Source: SHZL01 sp963815185
GTDB lineage: Bacteria; Pseudomonadota; Gammaproteobacteria; Xanthomonadales; SZUA-36
Assembly (NCBI GenBank): GCA_963815185.1
Contig: CAWFGC010000011.1
Span: forward strand, 1-64,000
Direction: 5' to 3'
DNA length: 64,000 nucleotides
Of the stretch, positions 13,485 to 22,708 are shown piece by piece. The translations under genes were made by a program, and so were the position numbers. How positions within the stretch are numbered: position 1 is the stretch's first letter; each line of letters opens with the position of its first letter. Below the pieces are notes generated by a model. That model was not told the DNA's origin and made no database searches. It saw only the letters and a list, made by a program, of their open reading frames with translations.

Positions 13485-13538
13485 TCGCTGAAGAGCACCG
13501 TTGCGCCATTAATCTGCGCAAGCGGCTCGAGAAAATCA

Positions 13539-13571
13539 CCCGCGGCTGGGTGGCACCGCGGGGATTTTTTT
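13539..13571 (+). terminator. Rho-independent terminator
   Basis: CCCGCGG and CCGCGGG form the stem (13539-13545 with 13556-13562), followed by GATTTTTTT. It follows the IPTL-CTERM fragment and lies just before the stop of the converging OsmC-like gene. Confidence 0.8.
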
Positions 13572-13575
13572 AGCG

Positions 13576-14743
13576 TCAATCCCGGCCGATGCTGAAGGAA
13601 ACGTCTACCGGTTCGCGCAAGGTGGTGTGGAGATAACAGGTCTGCTCGCCCATCTGCACCATCAGCAGGTTGTTTTCCGGTGAGTCATCGCTGTCGAGAA
13701 AAACCGCGGTTTCCACCGGAGACATGCTGCCGCCATTGCCGAAGGATGTTTTCTGCACGATCCGATAATTGTGTAGCTGCATTTTCCTGATCTGTGCGTA
13801 GCGCCCAAGCTGCGTCATGAAGCAGAATGCAATGCCGGCTGAGAGATAGGTCAGGCCGCAGGGTGCGCGGCCTTGGCCGCCTGCAGACTCTGCCTCATCG
13901 CTGAGAAACACGAAGCGGCTGCCCGGGGGTTGCATGCACTGAACTGCAATTTCTTTAAGTCCGTCGGCTCTCAAGTGCGCCTCCGAGTGGATATGCACGG
14001 ATCGCTTCTGCTCGGTCTGCAGGCCGACCGCCGCTCCGCCGTCTGCAACAGAGGCGGCCGGGTCTTTACGAATGACTGACGCAAACGGGCCAGTCTGCCG
14101 CGTGGGTTGCAGCCGGTGGAATGCGCGCACAGGATCTGCCACTCCTTCCAGCGCCCGGGCGCAATCGCCGGGCCATGCGACGGTCTGTCCGTTGACTTTG
14201 AGGCAGAACCGGCCGGGCAGATGCGCTGCGAGCATTCGATTGACCACACTGCGCTCCCTGAGCGCGCCGGCAACGAGTATCTTCCAGGGCCGCATGATCG
14301 GCTTCACCGCTGGCTTCGATCGTGAGATGGATCGAATCCACGCCTGCGGCCATGGTGCCCTTCAAAATCGAGCCTTCCATGGAAAAGAAAATGTCCAGGC
14401 CGACATTCAGCCCGCCGGCCTGAAACCTGCTGCGGGCCGCCTCTGCAAGCATATCGGACATAAAGCACGACGCCAGTCCGGCGGCAAAATAACCCAGTGG
14501 AAATGGCGCCAGGTCCGTGCCGTTGAGCCACGGGCCTTCATCGCACAGCAGGCGCCAGCAGGCCCCGCTTGCGCGGTGCTCGACCAGTGCCTCTTTTTGC
14601 ATGCCGGACAGGGTTCGCGTCCGAGTGTAGAAGCAAAGGGCAACTGTGGGTTCATGCCCTTGCTGATCATCCAGCGTTGGGGGCGCAATGCGAAATGCGA
14701 TTGGCTCGGCTTCAGCCCGATCGTCGTGTTCAGAAACGGTCAT
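13576..14743 (-). pseudogene. two-domain OsmC-like protein, frameshifted
   Basis: From the ATG at 14743 the first half contains an OsmC unit ending LGYFAAGLASCFMSDMLAEA. A frameshift near 14285 (LEDT in one frame, LVAGALRERSVVN in the other) leads to a second unit with LTYLSAGIAFCFMTQLGRYA and a final PVDVSFSIGRD. OsmC-fold proteins use two cysteines as peroxidases; here each half keeps one Cys at the helix position (SCFM, FCFM), so this tandem form is not a standard OsmC. Joined length is about 388 residues. It diverges from the MFS gene. The break is a single-base change and may be an artefact. Confidence 0.7.
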
Positions 14744-14818
14744 GATGGACAATTCATTGTTGCCGCAATCATCGAATATACTACATCCATCCTTCTTTAA
14801 CCGAGCGCGAACAATCCC

Positions 14819-16091
14819 ATGCCGGGAACTGCAGATAGCCGCCACCCCACGGGTAACCGTGCCTGGGTATTGTTCATCCTGGTGCTCGTGTACACCTTCA
14901 ATTTCATCGATCGTCAGATCGTCGGCATCCTGGCGGTGCCGATCAAGGCCGACCTGGCGCTGAGCGACACCCAGCTCGGCCTGATGGGCGGGCTGGCCTT
15001 TGCGCTGTTTTACACCGCTCTGGGTATTCCAGTGGCCTTGCTGGCCGACCGCTTCAGCCGCACCTGGATCATGACCGCGGCACTGGCCATCTGGAGCGCG
15101 ATGACGGCTGCCAGTGGTCTGGCAACCAACTTCTGGCAGTTGTTCCTGGCGCGTGTCGGCGTGGGTGTCGGCGAAGCGGGTGGCGTTGCGCCGGCGTATT
15201 CATTGATTGCGGATTTCTTTCCGCCCGCGCAGCGGGCGCGGGCGCTTGGCGCCTATTCCTTTGGTATTCCGATTGGCAGCGCCATCGGCATCGTGTTCGG
15301 CGGGGTGATCGCCAGCATGGTCGACTGGCGCATGGCGTTTTTCCTCGTCGGTGGAGCGGGTATGATCCTGGCGCCGGTTTTTCGCTTGACCATCAAGGAG
15401 CCGGTGCGGGGTCAGTTCGATCGGCCACGCGCTGATCACGTAGCGGCCGGGCTCAGGAATATTCTGCGCATGCTGTCGCGCAAGCCCAGTTTCTGGTTGC
15501 TGGCGGTCGGCGCGTCCTGCTCTTCGATGATGGGCTATGGCGTGTTCTTCTGGCTGCCGTCCTTTTTTGTCCGCAGTTTTCACCTGAGCCTGCTGCATGC
15601 TTCCCTGTTTCTATGGCGCGGTGTTGCTCCTCGGCGGGCTCGCGGGAATCTGGGCCGGCGGCTGGTTGGGCGATCGTTTCGGGCATCGTGATCACGCCCA
15701 GTTTGCGCGCATTCCGGCCTGGGCTTTTATCGCCACGGTGCCGTTCTATGTGCTGGGTATTCTGTCGCCCAACCTGGGGCTGAGTTTTGCCGTGTTGCTG
15801 GTGCCGACGGCGCTGGGTTTGATCTGGTTGGGGCCGGTGATCTCAACCATTCAGCACCTGGTTCAACCCAACATGCGCGCCACCGCGTCTGCCATTTTCC
15901 TGTTCATCAATAACCTGATCGGAATCGGTCTGGGAACTTATGCCATCGGTGCGCTTTCCGACCTGCTGCAGTTACAATTTGGCGACGACTCGCTGCGCTA
16001 CTCGATTCTGGCCGGTACCGGTTTTTACCTTGTCGCTGCAACTTTTTTCTTTCTGGCGGCGCGCTCCCTGCACCGGGATTGGGAGGAATGA
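14819..16091 (+). pseudogene. MFS transporter (Spinster-like), single frameshift
   Basis: The sequence is a full-length 12-helix MFS carrier: YTFNFIDRQIVGILAVPIKA, DTQLGLMGGLAFALFYTALG with the LADRFSR loop 2-3 motif, then GVGVGEAGGVAPAYSLIADF and PAQRARALGAY, as in Spinster-like permeases that often carry organic anions. At about 15608 one extra T in GTTTCTATGGC breaks the frame; the reading continues FYGAVLLLGGLAGIWAGGWL to the stop at 16091. Substrate is unknown. An esterase gene follows on the same strand, so transport of an ester-type compound is conceivable. Confidence 0.85.
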
Positions 16092-16135
16092 GTGCTACAG
16101 GGCCTCGCCATTGACGCGTTTCTTACCGGAGCTCG

Positions 16136-17080
16136 ATGTTCATGATTAGCTGGCAAGCCCGAATCCTCAACCTGGTCCTGCGCTGTACCGCGCGCAAACA
16201 CCTGGGAAAAAAGACCATTGGCGATATCCGCAAGATGGCGCAACGGGGCGATCGCCTGTCCCGGCGCGTGCCACCGGGCGTCAGTGTGAGCGTGGAGACG
16301 CTGGGCGGTATCCGCGTGCGGCGCATTCGATTGGGCCGGAAGGCGACAGGGGAGGGGCAGACCGGAGCAGGAAAGCGGGACACGAAGGGTATTCTGTTCC
16401 TGATCCACGGCGGGGGATGGTGTGTCGAAACACCCAAACTGCACCTGGGTCTTGGCATCCGCCTGGCCACGGCGCTGGGCATGGACGCAATCCTGCCTGA
16501 CTACCGGCTGGCGCCGGAACATCCCTTTCCCGCGGCCAGTGAAGATTGTATGGCTGCCTGGCAGGGTTTGCTGCAGTCCGGTATCGAGCCCTCCGCCGTG
16601 GTACTCGCCGGGGATTCAGCCGGTGGTGCGCTGGCCCTGGGCTTGCTGGGGCAACTCAGGGACGCCGGCCTCGAGATGCCGCGCTGTGCGTTGCTGCTGT
16701 CTCCGGCCACGGATTTGACGACCTCGGGGCGTTCGGCTTCGGACAATGTGAAAACCGATGTGATGTTCCATCTGTCCGCATTGTTCCTGTTTCGCTACTG
16801 GTATCTGGGTGCAACCAGCCCCACCGACCCCCTGGCCAGCCCCTATTGGGGTGATTTCAGCGGCTTTCCGCCGCTGATGTTCCAGGTCAGCGGAGCGGAA
16901 GTGTTGCTCGATAACAGTGTCCTGGCCGAGGCCAAGGCGCGCGGTCAGGGAGTGACCACGAAGCTCAGCGTGTGGCCCGGCATGCCGCATGATTTCACGC
17001 TGTTCCCTTCTCTTCCGGAGGCGCGGAAAGGGATACAGGAATTGGCAGACTTCGCGTTATCCACGCAGCCCTATGACTGA
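16136..17080 (+). CDS. alpha/beta-hydrolase (hormone-sensitive-lipase family esterase)
   Basis: The 314-aa protein carries the oxyanion-hole motif HGGGW (from residue 91) and the nucleophile motif GDSAGG (Ser161), separated as in HSL-type esterases. It also has DYRLAPEHPFPAASED and, near the end, a catalytic-acid region around GAEVLLDNS and a His in GMPHDF. It lacks a signal peptide, so it is probably cytoplasmic and acts on short acyl esters. A GGAG ribosome site sits 4 bases before the ATG at 16136. It follows the MFS gene by 44 bases. Confidence 0.9.
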   Translation: MFMISWQARILNLVLRCTARKHLGKKTIGDIRKMAQRGDRLSRRVPPGVSVSVETLGGIRVRRIRLGRKATGEGQTGAGKRDTKGILFLIHGGGWCVETPKLHLGLGIRLATALGMDAILPDYRLAPEHPFPAASEDCMAAWQGLLQSGIEPSAVVLAGDSAGGALALGLLGQLRDAGLEMPRCALLLSPATDLTTSGRSASDNVKTDVMFHLSALFLFRYWYLGATSPTDPLASPYWGDFSGFPPLMFQVSGAEVLLDNSVLAEAKARGQGVTTKLSVWPGMPHDFTLFPSLPEARKGIQELADFALSTQPYD

Positions 17081-17093
17081 TCCGGCGGGGCAT

Positions 17094-17489
17094 TCAGCCG
17101 GCAAAATGCTGCAAAAAGCCCAGCGGGGATTTCGTTATTGCGACCGTAACAATCCAGCCGAACACCAGCACGGCAGCCGTGAACGCCGGCAGAGCACGTT
17201 TGATTTCCGGTGCCGACCGCATCGCCACCATACCCAGCAGAATGTAAAGCACCAGGCCGGTAATCTTGGCGCCAAACCAGGCAGCGCTCAGTGTGTGCGC
17301 CGGAACCAAATAGCCCAGCATCAGCGCCGTGGCCAGAAACAGGGTGTCGACCACGTGCGGCACAATCCGCACCAGTTTCATTTGCGCCAGACGGGACCGG
17401 GACATGCGCCAGCACCAGCGCAGCACGAAACCGCAAATGCTGATCAGCGCCAGGCTGATGTGAATCTGTTTGAGTAACAGATAGTTCAT
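17094..17489 (-). CDS. SirB2-family membrane protein
   Basis: The 131-aa protein has four hydrophobic segments (IHISLALISICGFVLRWC, VVDTLFLATALMLGYL, ITGLVLYILLGMVAM, FTAAVLVFGWIVTVAI) and the SirB2 pattern HISLALISICGFVLRW, PHVVDTLFLATA and WFGAKITGLVLYI. SirB2 proteins are small inner-membrane proteins of unknown role, often near respiratory or denitrification genes. It lies 21 bases downstream of the nsrR stop on the same strand, so the two probably share a transcript. Confidence 0.85.
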   Translation of the reverse strand: MNYLLLKQIHISLALISICGFVLRWCWRMSRSRLAQMKLVRIVPHVVDTLFLATALMLGYLVPAHTLSAAWFGAKITGLVLYILLGMVAMRSAPEIKRALPAFTAAVLVFGWIVTVAITKSPLGFLQHFAG

Positions 17490-17510
17490 CGCCAGGCGGG
17501 CTTGGAAAGA

Positions 17511-17963
17511 TCAGGAAACCGGTGCGGCGTGGTCGGGGATTTCCAGAAAATCAATCAGTCTGTTTCTGTGCGCCAGCAAATCCTGCAGATTGTATTTTTC
17601 CAGAGTGTCGACATAAGCCAGCATAGCCTCTTGCAGCACGTTCCTCAGGCTGCATACCGGCTTGATCACACACAGGCCGGGTTCGCCAAAGCAGCTCACC
17701 GGATGCATGTCCGGTTCCATGTCGCGTATCACGTCGGCAATGTTGATTTCAGCCGGCGGGCGCGACAGCGCAATGCCGCCACCGGGCCCGCGCCGGGCGT
17801 CGAGGTAACCCAGGCGCGTCAGGTTGCTGACTACCTTCATCAGGTGATTTCGCGATATGTCATAAGATTGCGCAATTTCGCGGATGGTCACGCGCCCATC
17901 GGTCCGCAGGCCGACATAAATCAGCACGCGCAAAGCATAATCCGTAAAACGGGTGAACTTCAT
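17511..17963 (-). CDS. nsrR: Rrf2-family nitric-oxide-responsive repressor NsrR
   Basis: At 150 aa this is a typical Rrf2 regulator: N-terminal KFTRFTDYALRVLIYVGLRT, a winged helix (TIREIAQSYDISRNHLMKVV, NLTRLGYLDARRGPGGGI) and the iron-sulfur loop with C91, C98 and C104 (SCFGEPGLCVIKPVCSLR). The three-cysteine spacing fits NsrR rather than IscR. NsrR loses repression when its cluster reacts with NO. It is divergent from the TonB receptor and nirS genes and lies next to NsrR-like DNA sites, which fits control of nitrite respiration or NO stress. Confidence 0.9.
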   Translation of the reverse strand: MKFTRFTDYALRVLIYVGLRTDGRVTIREIAQSYDISRNHLMKVVSNLTRLGYLDARRGPGGGIALSRPPAEINIADVIRDMEPDMHPVSCFGEPGLCVIKPVCSLRNVLQEAMLAYVDTLEKYNLQDLLAHRNRLIDFLEIPDHAAPVS

Positions 17964-18026
17964 GCCTGGGCCATTATTTGATGCATCTGTGGTGCACTAA
18001 GCTAGCAACAGGTGCCCCGGGTGTGA

Positions 18027-18048
18027 ATGATGCAGATCAATACATCTT
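18027..18048. promoter_or_regulatory. candidate NsrR operator
   Basis: ATGATGCA-GATCAA-TACATCTT (18027-18048) is close to the published NsrR palindrome AAGATGYA-N6-TRCATCTT; the right half is an exact match and the left half fits at 6 of 8 bases. It lies between nsrR and the divergent TonB receptor gene, where it could control both. A second weaker site with GATGCATC and GTGCAC lies at about 17970-17996. Confidence 0.6.
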
Positions 18049-18171
18049 CACCTCATCAACGCACCCGGCCCTCCGGCAGCACTCAGGGCTGACGCAGATC
18101 ATAATTGATGCAAACAAAATGACTTATTTTGCGCTGATCTGAAATCACCAATCACGAGTAGCCCATTTACC

Positions 18172-20405
18172 ATGTCTGCACTGGCGCGCACCAGGCAAGA
18201 ATTCCTCGAGTATCTCCTGGCGCTTTGCCTGCTGCCGCTGCCGCTGCTGGCGCAAGAAGCCGGTGATGCCGACACCAACCCCATTGAACTCGACCCACTG
18301 GTGGTCGTGGCCAGCAAATCGCTGCGGCCCTTGTCCGAAGTCGCGGCCCAGGTGACCGTGATCGATGCGGCGGCGATCGGCAAAGGCATGGTCGAGGACC
18401 TCGACGGGATGCTGAAGTACGAGCCGGGGCTCGACCTGGAATCTGCGGGCACCCGGTTTGGAACGGCCGGCATCACGTTGCGGGGTATCGGCGGTAACCG
18501 TGTCGTTATCGAACAGGATGGCATTCCGCTGCGTGACCGCTTTGCGGTAGGCGCCTTCTCCGATGCCGGACGCGCGCTGGTGGAAACGGATCGCATCAAG
18601 CGCGTGGAGGTTTTGCATGGCCCCGCTTCAGTGTTGTATGGCTCAAACGCGCTCGGCGGGGTAGTGGCCATCACCACCTGGGATCCCACAGATTTACTCG
18701 AGCGCGGTTCAGGCAGCCGCCTGGGCCGGCCTGAGGGCGGGCTATCAGGGCGTAAACTCCAGTTGGGTGGAATCCGCCGTCGCCGCCATCGGCTCTGGTG
18801 CGCACGGCCTGCTCGCCGCGATTACCTACCGCCAGGGAGAGCAACTGGACAACCAGGCGCCGGGAGCAATTCCGGATGATCCCCAGGACTGGGACAGTCA
18901 TGATTTCATGTTGCGTTACAGCTACGACATGGACAGCGGTAATCGCCTGCGCCTGACCGTATCGGACCAGCAGCGGGACGTCGCAACCACGCTGAAGTCC
19001 CAACTTGGCTTTGGCCGGCGCTTTGGCACAACCACCGCACTGAGCGGTGACGATAGGGACGACAATCAACGCTACTCATTGGATTATGAATTTTCCTGGG
19101 GCGGCTGGCAGCAGGGGCGGCTACAGGTATTCACCACCAGGTATCAGACCACGCAATTGACGCACGAGACGCGCGGTAAAGCCAATCCCCCGGTCGCGCT
19201 GCAGCGGCAGTTTTTCTACCAGCAGGAGCACCAGGGTCTGAACTTCAGCCTGTTCCGGCTGCAGCAGTGGGGCAGCACCCGGCATCGCATCGGCCTGGGG
19301 CTGCAGTGGCTGCAGACGGACAGCAAGGAAAGACGCGATGGTTCGCAGACCAGCCTGCTGGACGGTTCGACGACCTCGGTTCTGCTCGGCGAATCCTTGC
19401 CCGTGCGCGATTTTCCCAATTCGCGCAGCCAGGAACTGGGCCTGTTCGTGCAGGATGAAATCTCCCTGGCGGATGGCCGTTGGGAGCTGTCTCCGGCGCT
19501 GCGCTGGGACGATTATCGCTTGCACCCCCATGTGGATGCATTGTGGCTGCAGGGTTTTGCGGATACCGAAGTGGTGGCCGTTTCCGCCAACGAATTCACG
19601 CCCCGCCTGAGCGTGTTGTTTCATGGTTCCAGGCACTGGGGTTATTACGCCCAATACAGCCGTGGCTTTCGCGCGCCGCCCTTCGAGGATGCCAATATCG
19701 GACTGGACATACCGCTGTTCGGTTATCGCGCCATTCCCAATCCGGACCTGAAATCGGAGACCTCCAACGGCTTCGAACTGGGCGCGCGCCGCATGACCGC
19801 GGCGTCCCGTTTCAGTCTGGCGTTGTTCCATACGGACTATGACCACTTTATCGAAACCCGCGCACTGATCGGGGTCGACACCACCACCGGGGATTTGATA
19901 TTCCAGTCGAGGAATATCGACCAGGCGCGCATTTACGGCCTCGACCTGCGCTACGACCAGGATCTCGGGCAATGGCGCGATACCTTGCGGGGTTGGGTCG
20001 TGAATCTCGCGGCCTACTGGTCCAAGGGCAAAAATCGCGAATCGGGCCAGCCGTTGAACAGCATCGCGCCGCCACAGGCCGTGATCGGAATGTCCTGGAG
20101 TTCCGCCGCTGGCGGCTGGGACATGGCGGTCACCTCGACGTGGACCGCGGCGAAAAGAACAAAGGATATCGACCCGAGCGGACGGTGCGCGATTTCCGAC
20201 CAAAGCCTGGGGCGTGATCGATCTCACTGCCGGCTGGCACTATTCCGACCATCTGGATCTGCGCGCGGGCGTGTTCAACCTGGGCGACAAAACCTACTGG
20301 CGCTGGCTGGATGTTGCCGGCCGGATCGCCGGCGATCCGATGATCGACATCCTTGCGCGTCCCGGCCGCAACTACTCCTTAACTGCCCGTTTCTCATTTG
20401 AGTGA
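18172..20405 (+). pseudogene. TonB-dependent haem-type outer-membrane receptor, frameshifted
   Basis: The signal peptide (LLALCLLPLPLLA) is followed by a TonB box-like region, a plug domain (LVVVASKSLRPLSEVAAQVT, ITLRGIGGNRVVIEQDGIPL, VEVLHGPASVLYGSNALGGV) and a 22-strand barrel ending in SLTARFSFE. The plug fits the haemoglobin/transferrin/lactoferrin-type receptors. The frame breaks near 18740 (one extra G would explain it) and again between about 20165 and 20215. All segments are conserved, so decay is recent or these are sequence errors. It lies upstream of nirS, whose cofactors are haem c and haem d1. Energy would come from a TonB system like the one at 60451-63436. Confidence 0.82.
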
Positions 20406-20502
20406 CATGAGTCAAATGAATGTCCGATTGTGGATATTACAATTGAGGCAGAAAAAATGAATCTATTTTTGGAATCAAATTCGTCAACGGTGGAGTCGTC
20501 GC

Positions 20503-22662
20503 ATGAAAGCTTTAAATTTCCGTTTGCTGGCAGCGGTCTCAATGGTTTCAATGGTATTCATAGCCGCTTGTGGGCAAGACAAGCAGGCGGAATCGACCGC
20601 CGCCGCGCCAGCGAAAACCGATCCTGCCGTTGCAGTGCATGCAGCGGAAGCCGCCAGCGTCTCCCTGGAAGACCGCATCGCCAGCGGCAAGAAAGTATTC
20701 GCCAAGGTTTGCGCTGCCTGCCACCAGGCTGAAGGCCAGGGGCTCAAGGGCGCCTTTCCGCCACTGGCGGGCTCCGACATCCTGGCCAAAGAGGGTGGCA
20801 TGCTCGCCGTCAACGCGGCCCTTAACGGCCGCTCCGGGCCGATCACCGTCAATGGCGTGGATTACAACTCGGTGATGCCGCCCCTGTCCTACCTCAGTGA
20901 TGAGGACATTGCCAATGCGGTCACGTTCGTGCTGAATTCCTGGGGCAACCCGGGTGGCGAAATCAGCCCTGCGCAGGTCGCTGCCGCGCGCGGCGGCGAG
21001 CAGGTGACCGGCCCGGGTGAACACCCCGTTTCGAGTCCGAGTGAAATGGCTTACCGGGGTGCGCCCAGCCCGATCACTTCCGGGGAGACCAGGAAGTTCA
21101 TCGATTCCGAAGGTCCGCCCATGACCGAAGCGGAATTCAGCGAGGCGACGAACATCTTCTTCCAGCGCTGTGCGGGCTGCCACGGCGTGCTGCGCAAGGG
21201 CGCAACCGGCAAGCCGCTGACCACCGATATCACGCGTGAAAAGGGCACGGATTACCTGAAAACCCTGATCACCTATGGTTCTCCGGCGGGTATGCCCAAC
21301 TGGGGTACGTCCGGCGAATTGACCAAGGAGCAGGTCGATATCATGGCGCGTTTTCTGCAGCATGAACCACCGGAACCGCCGGAATGGGGCATGCCGGAAA
21401 TGATGGCGAGCTGGAAAGTGCTGGTCGCGCCCGAAGACCGCCCGGCCAAGCCGCAGCATAAGCGCAATATCGAAAACATGTTCTCGGTGACGCTGCGCGA
21501 CGCCGGCCAGGTGGCGCTGATCGACGGCGACAGCAAGGAAGTGGTCACCATCATCAAGACGGGCTATGCGGTGCACATTTCCCGTCCTTCGGCATCCGGC
21601 CGTTTTATGTACACCATCGGCCGTGACGCCAAGGTGGACATGATTGATCTGTGGATGGACCCGCCGCAGAAAGTGGCCGAAATCAAAGTGGGCCTGGAAG
21701 CGCGCTCGGTGGAGACGTCCAAGTACCATGGCTATGAGGACCGGTACGCCATAGCCGGTGCCTACTGGCCGCCGCAGTACACGCTGATGGACGGCGATAC
21801 GCTGAAGCCCCTGCAGATCGTTTCGACCCGCGGCATGACGGTCGACACCCAGGAATACCATCCGGAGCCGCGGGTTGCTGCCATTGTCGCCTCGCATGAG
21901 CATCCTGAATTCATTGTCAACGTCAAGGAGCTCGGCAAGATCCTGCTGGTCAATTACGAAGACATCGATAACCTCAACGTGACCACGATCGGCACCGCCC
22001 GCTTCCTGCATGACGGTGGCTGGGACTCGACCAAACGCTATTTCCTGACGGCAGCCAACCAGTCCAACAAGATCGTGATCATCGATTCGAAGGAACGCAA
22101 ACTGGTGGCCATGCCGGATGTGGAGAAAATTCCCCATCCCGGCCGTGGAGCCAACCTGATCGATCCCAAGTACGGGCCAGTGTGGGTCACCAGTGCGCTG
22201 GGCAATGCCGATGTCACATTCCTCGGCACGGACCCTGTCGGTCACCCCGGACATGCCTGGCGGGTGGTCCGCAGGTTACAAGGCCAGGGCGGTGGTTCGC
22301 TGTTCGTCAAATCCAATCCGGCTTCCACCAACCTATGGGTGGACAGTCCGCTGAATCCGGATCCGGCCATTTCGCAAAGTGTGGCGGTATTCGACATCAA
22401 TAACCTGGAGGCCGGTTACACCGTGCTGCCAATAGCCGAATGGGCGGAACTGGGCGAGGGACCCAAGCGTGTGGTGCAGCCGGAATACAACGCGGATGGC
22501 AGCGAGGTCTGGTTCTCGGTCTGGAGCGGCAAGGAACAGGAATCTGCGATCGTGGTGGTGGATGACAAAACCCGCACGCTGAAACATGTCATCAAAGGTC
22601 CGGACATCATCACCCCGACCGGCAAGTTCAACGTGAAAAATACGGTTGAAGATATCTACTGA
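20503..22662 (+). CDS. nirS: cytochrome cd1 nitrite reductase, lipoprotein form with extra cytochrome c domain
   Basis: The 719-aa enzyme reduces nitrite to NO in the periplasm. A lipobox (FIAAC, Cys23) with Gly next to it predicts a lipid-anchored form. Residues 55-160 are an added cytochrome c domain (CAACH at 70-74, Met125 in VMPPL). Residues 210-290 are the NirS cytochrome c (CAGCH at 223-227, Met264 in GMPNWG). From about 320 the eight-bladed d1 domain carries the haem ligand His358 (YAVHIS) and active-site His453 (YHPEPR) and His503 (FLHDGGW). Standard NirS is near 570 aa without the first domain. Genes for haem d1 synthesis are not in the window. Confidence 0.95.
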   Translation: MKALNFRLLAAVSMVSMVFIAACGQDKQAESTAAAPAKTDPAVAVHAAEAASVSLEDRIASGKKVFAKVCAACHQAEGQGLKGAFPPLAGSDILAKEGGMLAVNAALNGRSGPITVNGVDYNSVMPPLSYLSDEDIANAVTFVLNSWGNPGGEISPAQVAAARGGEQVTGPGEHPVSSPSEMAYRGAPSPITSGETRKFIDSEGPPMTEAEFSEATNIFFQRCAGCHGVLRKGATGKPLTTDITREKGTDYLKTLITYGSPAGMPNWGTSGELTKEQVDIMARFLQHEPPEPPEWGMPEMMASWKVLVAPEDRPAKPQHKRNIENMFSVTLRDAGQVALIDGDSKEVVTIIKTGYAVHISRPSASGRFMYTIGRDAKVDMIDLWMDPPQKVAEIKVGLEARSVETSKYHGYEDRYAIAGAYWPPQYTLMDGDTLKPLQIVSTRGMTVDTQEYHPEPRVAAIVASHEHPEFIVNVKELGKILLVNYEDIDNLNVTTIGTARFLHDGGWDSTKRYFLTAANQSNKIVIIDSKERKLVAMPDVEKIPHPGRGANLIDPKYGPVWVTSALGNADVTFLGTDPVGHPGHAWRVVRRLQGQGGGSLFVKSNPASTNLWVDSPLNPDPAISQSVAVFDINNLEAGYTVLPIAEWAELGEGPKRVVQPEYNADGSEVWFSVWSGKEQESAIVVVDDKTRTLKHVIKGPDIITPTGKFNVKNTVEDIY

Positions 22663-22708
22663 GGCAAGGAGCGGGGTGGCGTGAAATCGGGTTCAGAAGG
22701 AGGCAATA

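Noticed and set aside
2500..13500. CRISPR array
   Set aside because: The regular repeats here are short (8 bp at 24-bp spacing, or scattered 16-mers) and no direct-repeat/spacer array or cas gene is seen.
16281..16718. Overlapping short frames within the esterase gene
   Set aside because: They are frame shadows; HGGGW and GDSAGG fix the true frame.
19121..20227. 368-codon minus-strand frame
   Set aside because: Antisense of the TonB receptor barrel; the plus strand has the receptor features despite frameshifts.
20398..20416. TTTGAGTGACATGAGTCAAA as an FNR/Dnr box before nirS
   Set aside because: The TTGA and TCAA halves are 10 bases apart instead of 6, and the sequence overlaps the end of the receptor gene.
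20548..22254. 568-codon minus-strand frame
   Set aside because: Antisense shadow of nirS in high-GC DNA; the plus strand has all cytochrome cd1 motifs.
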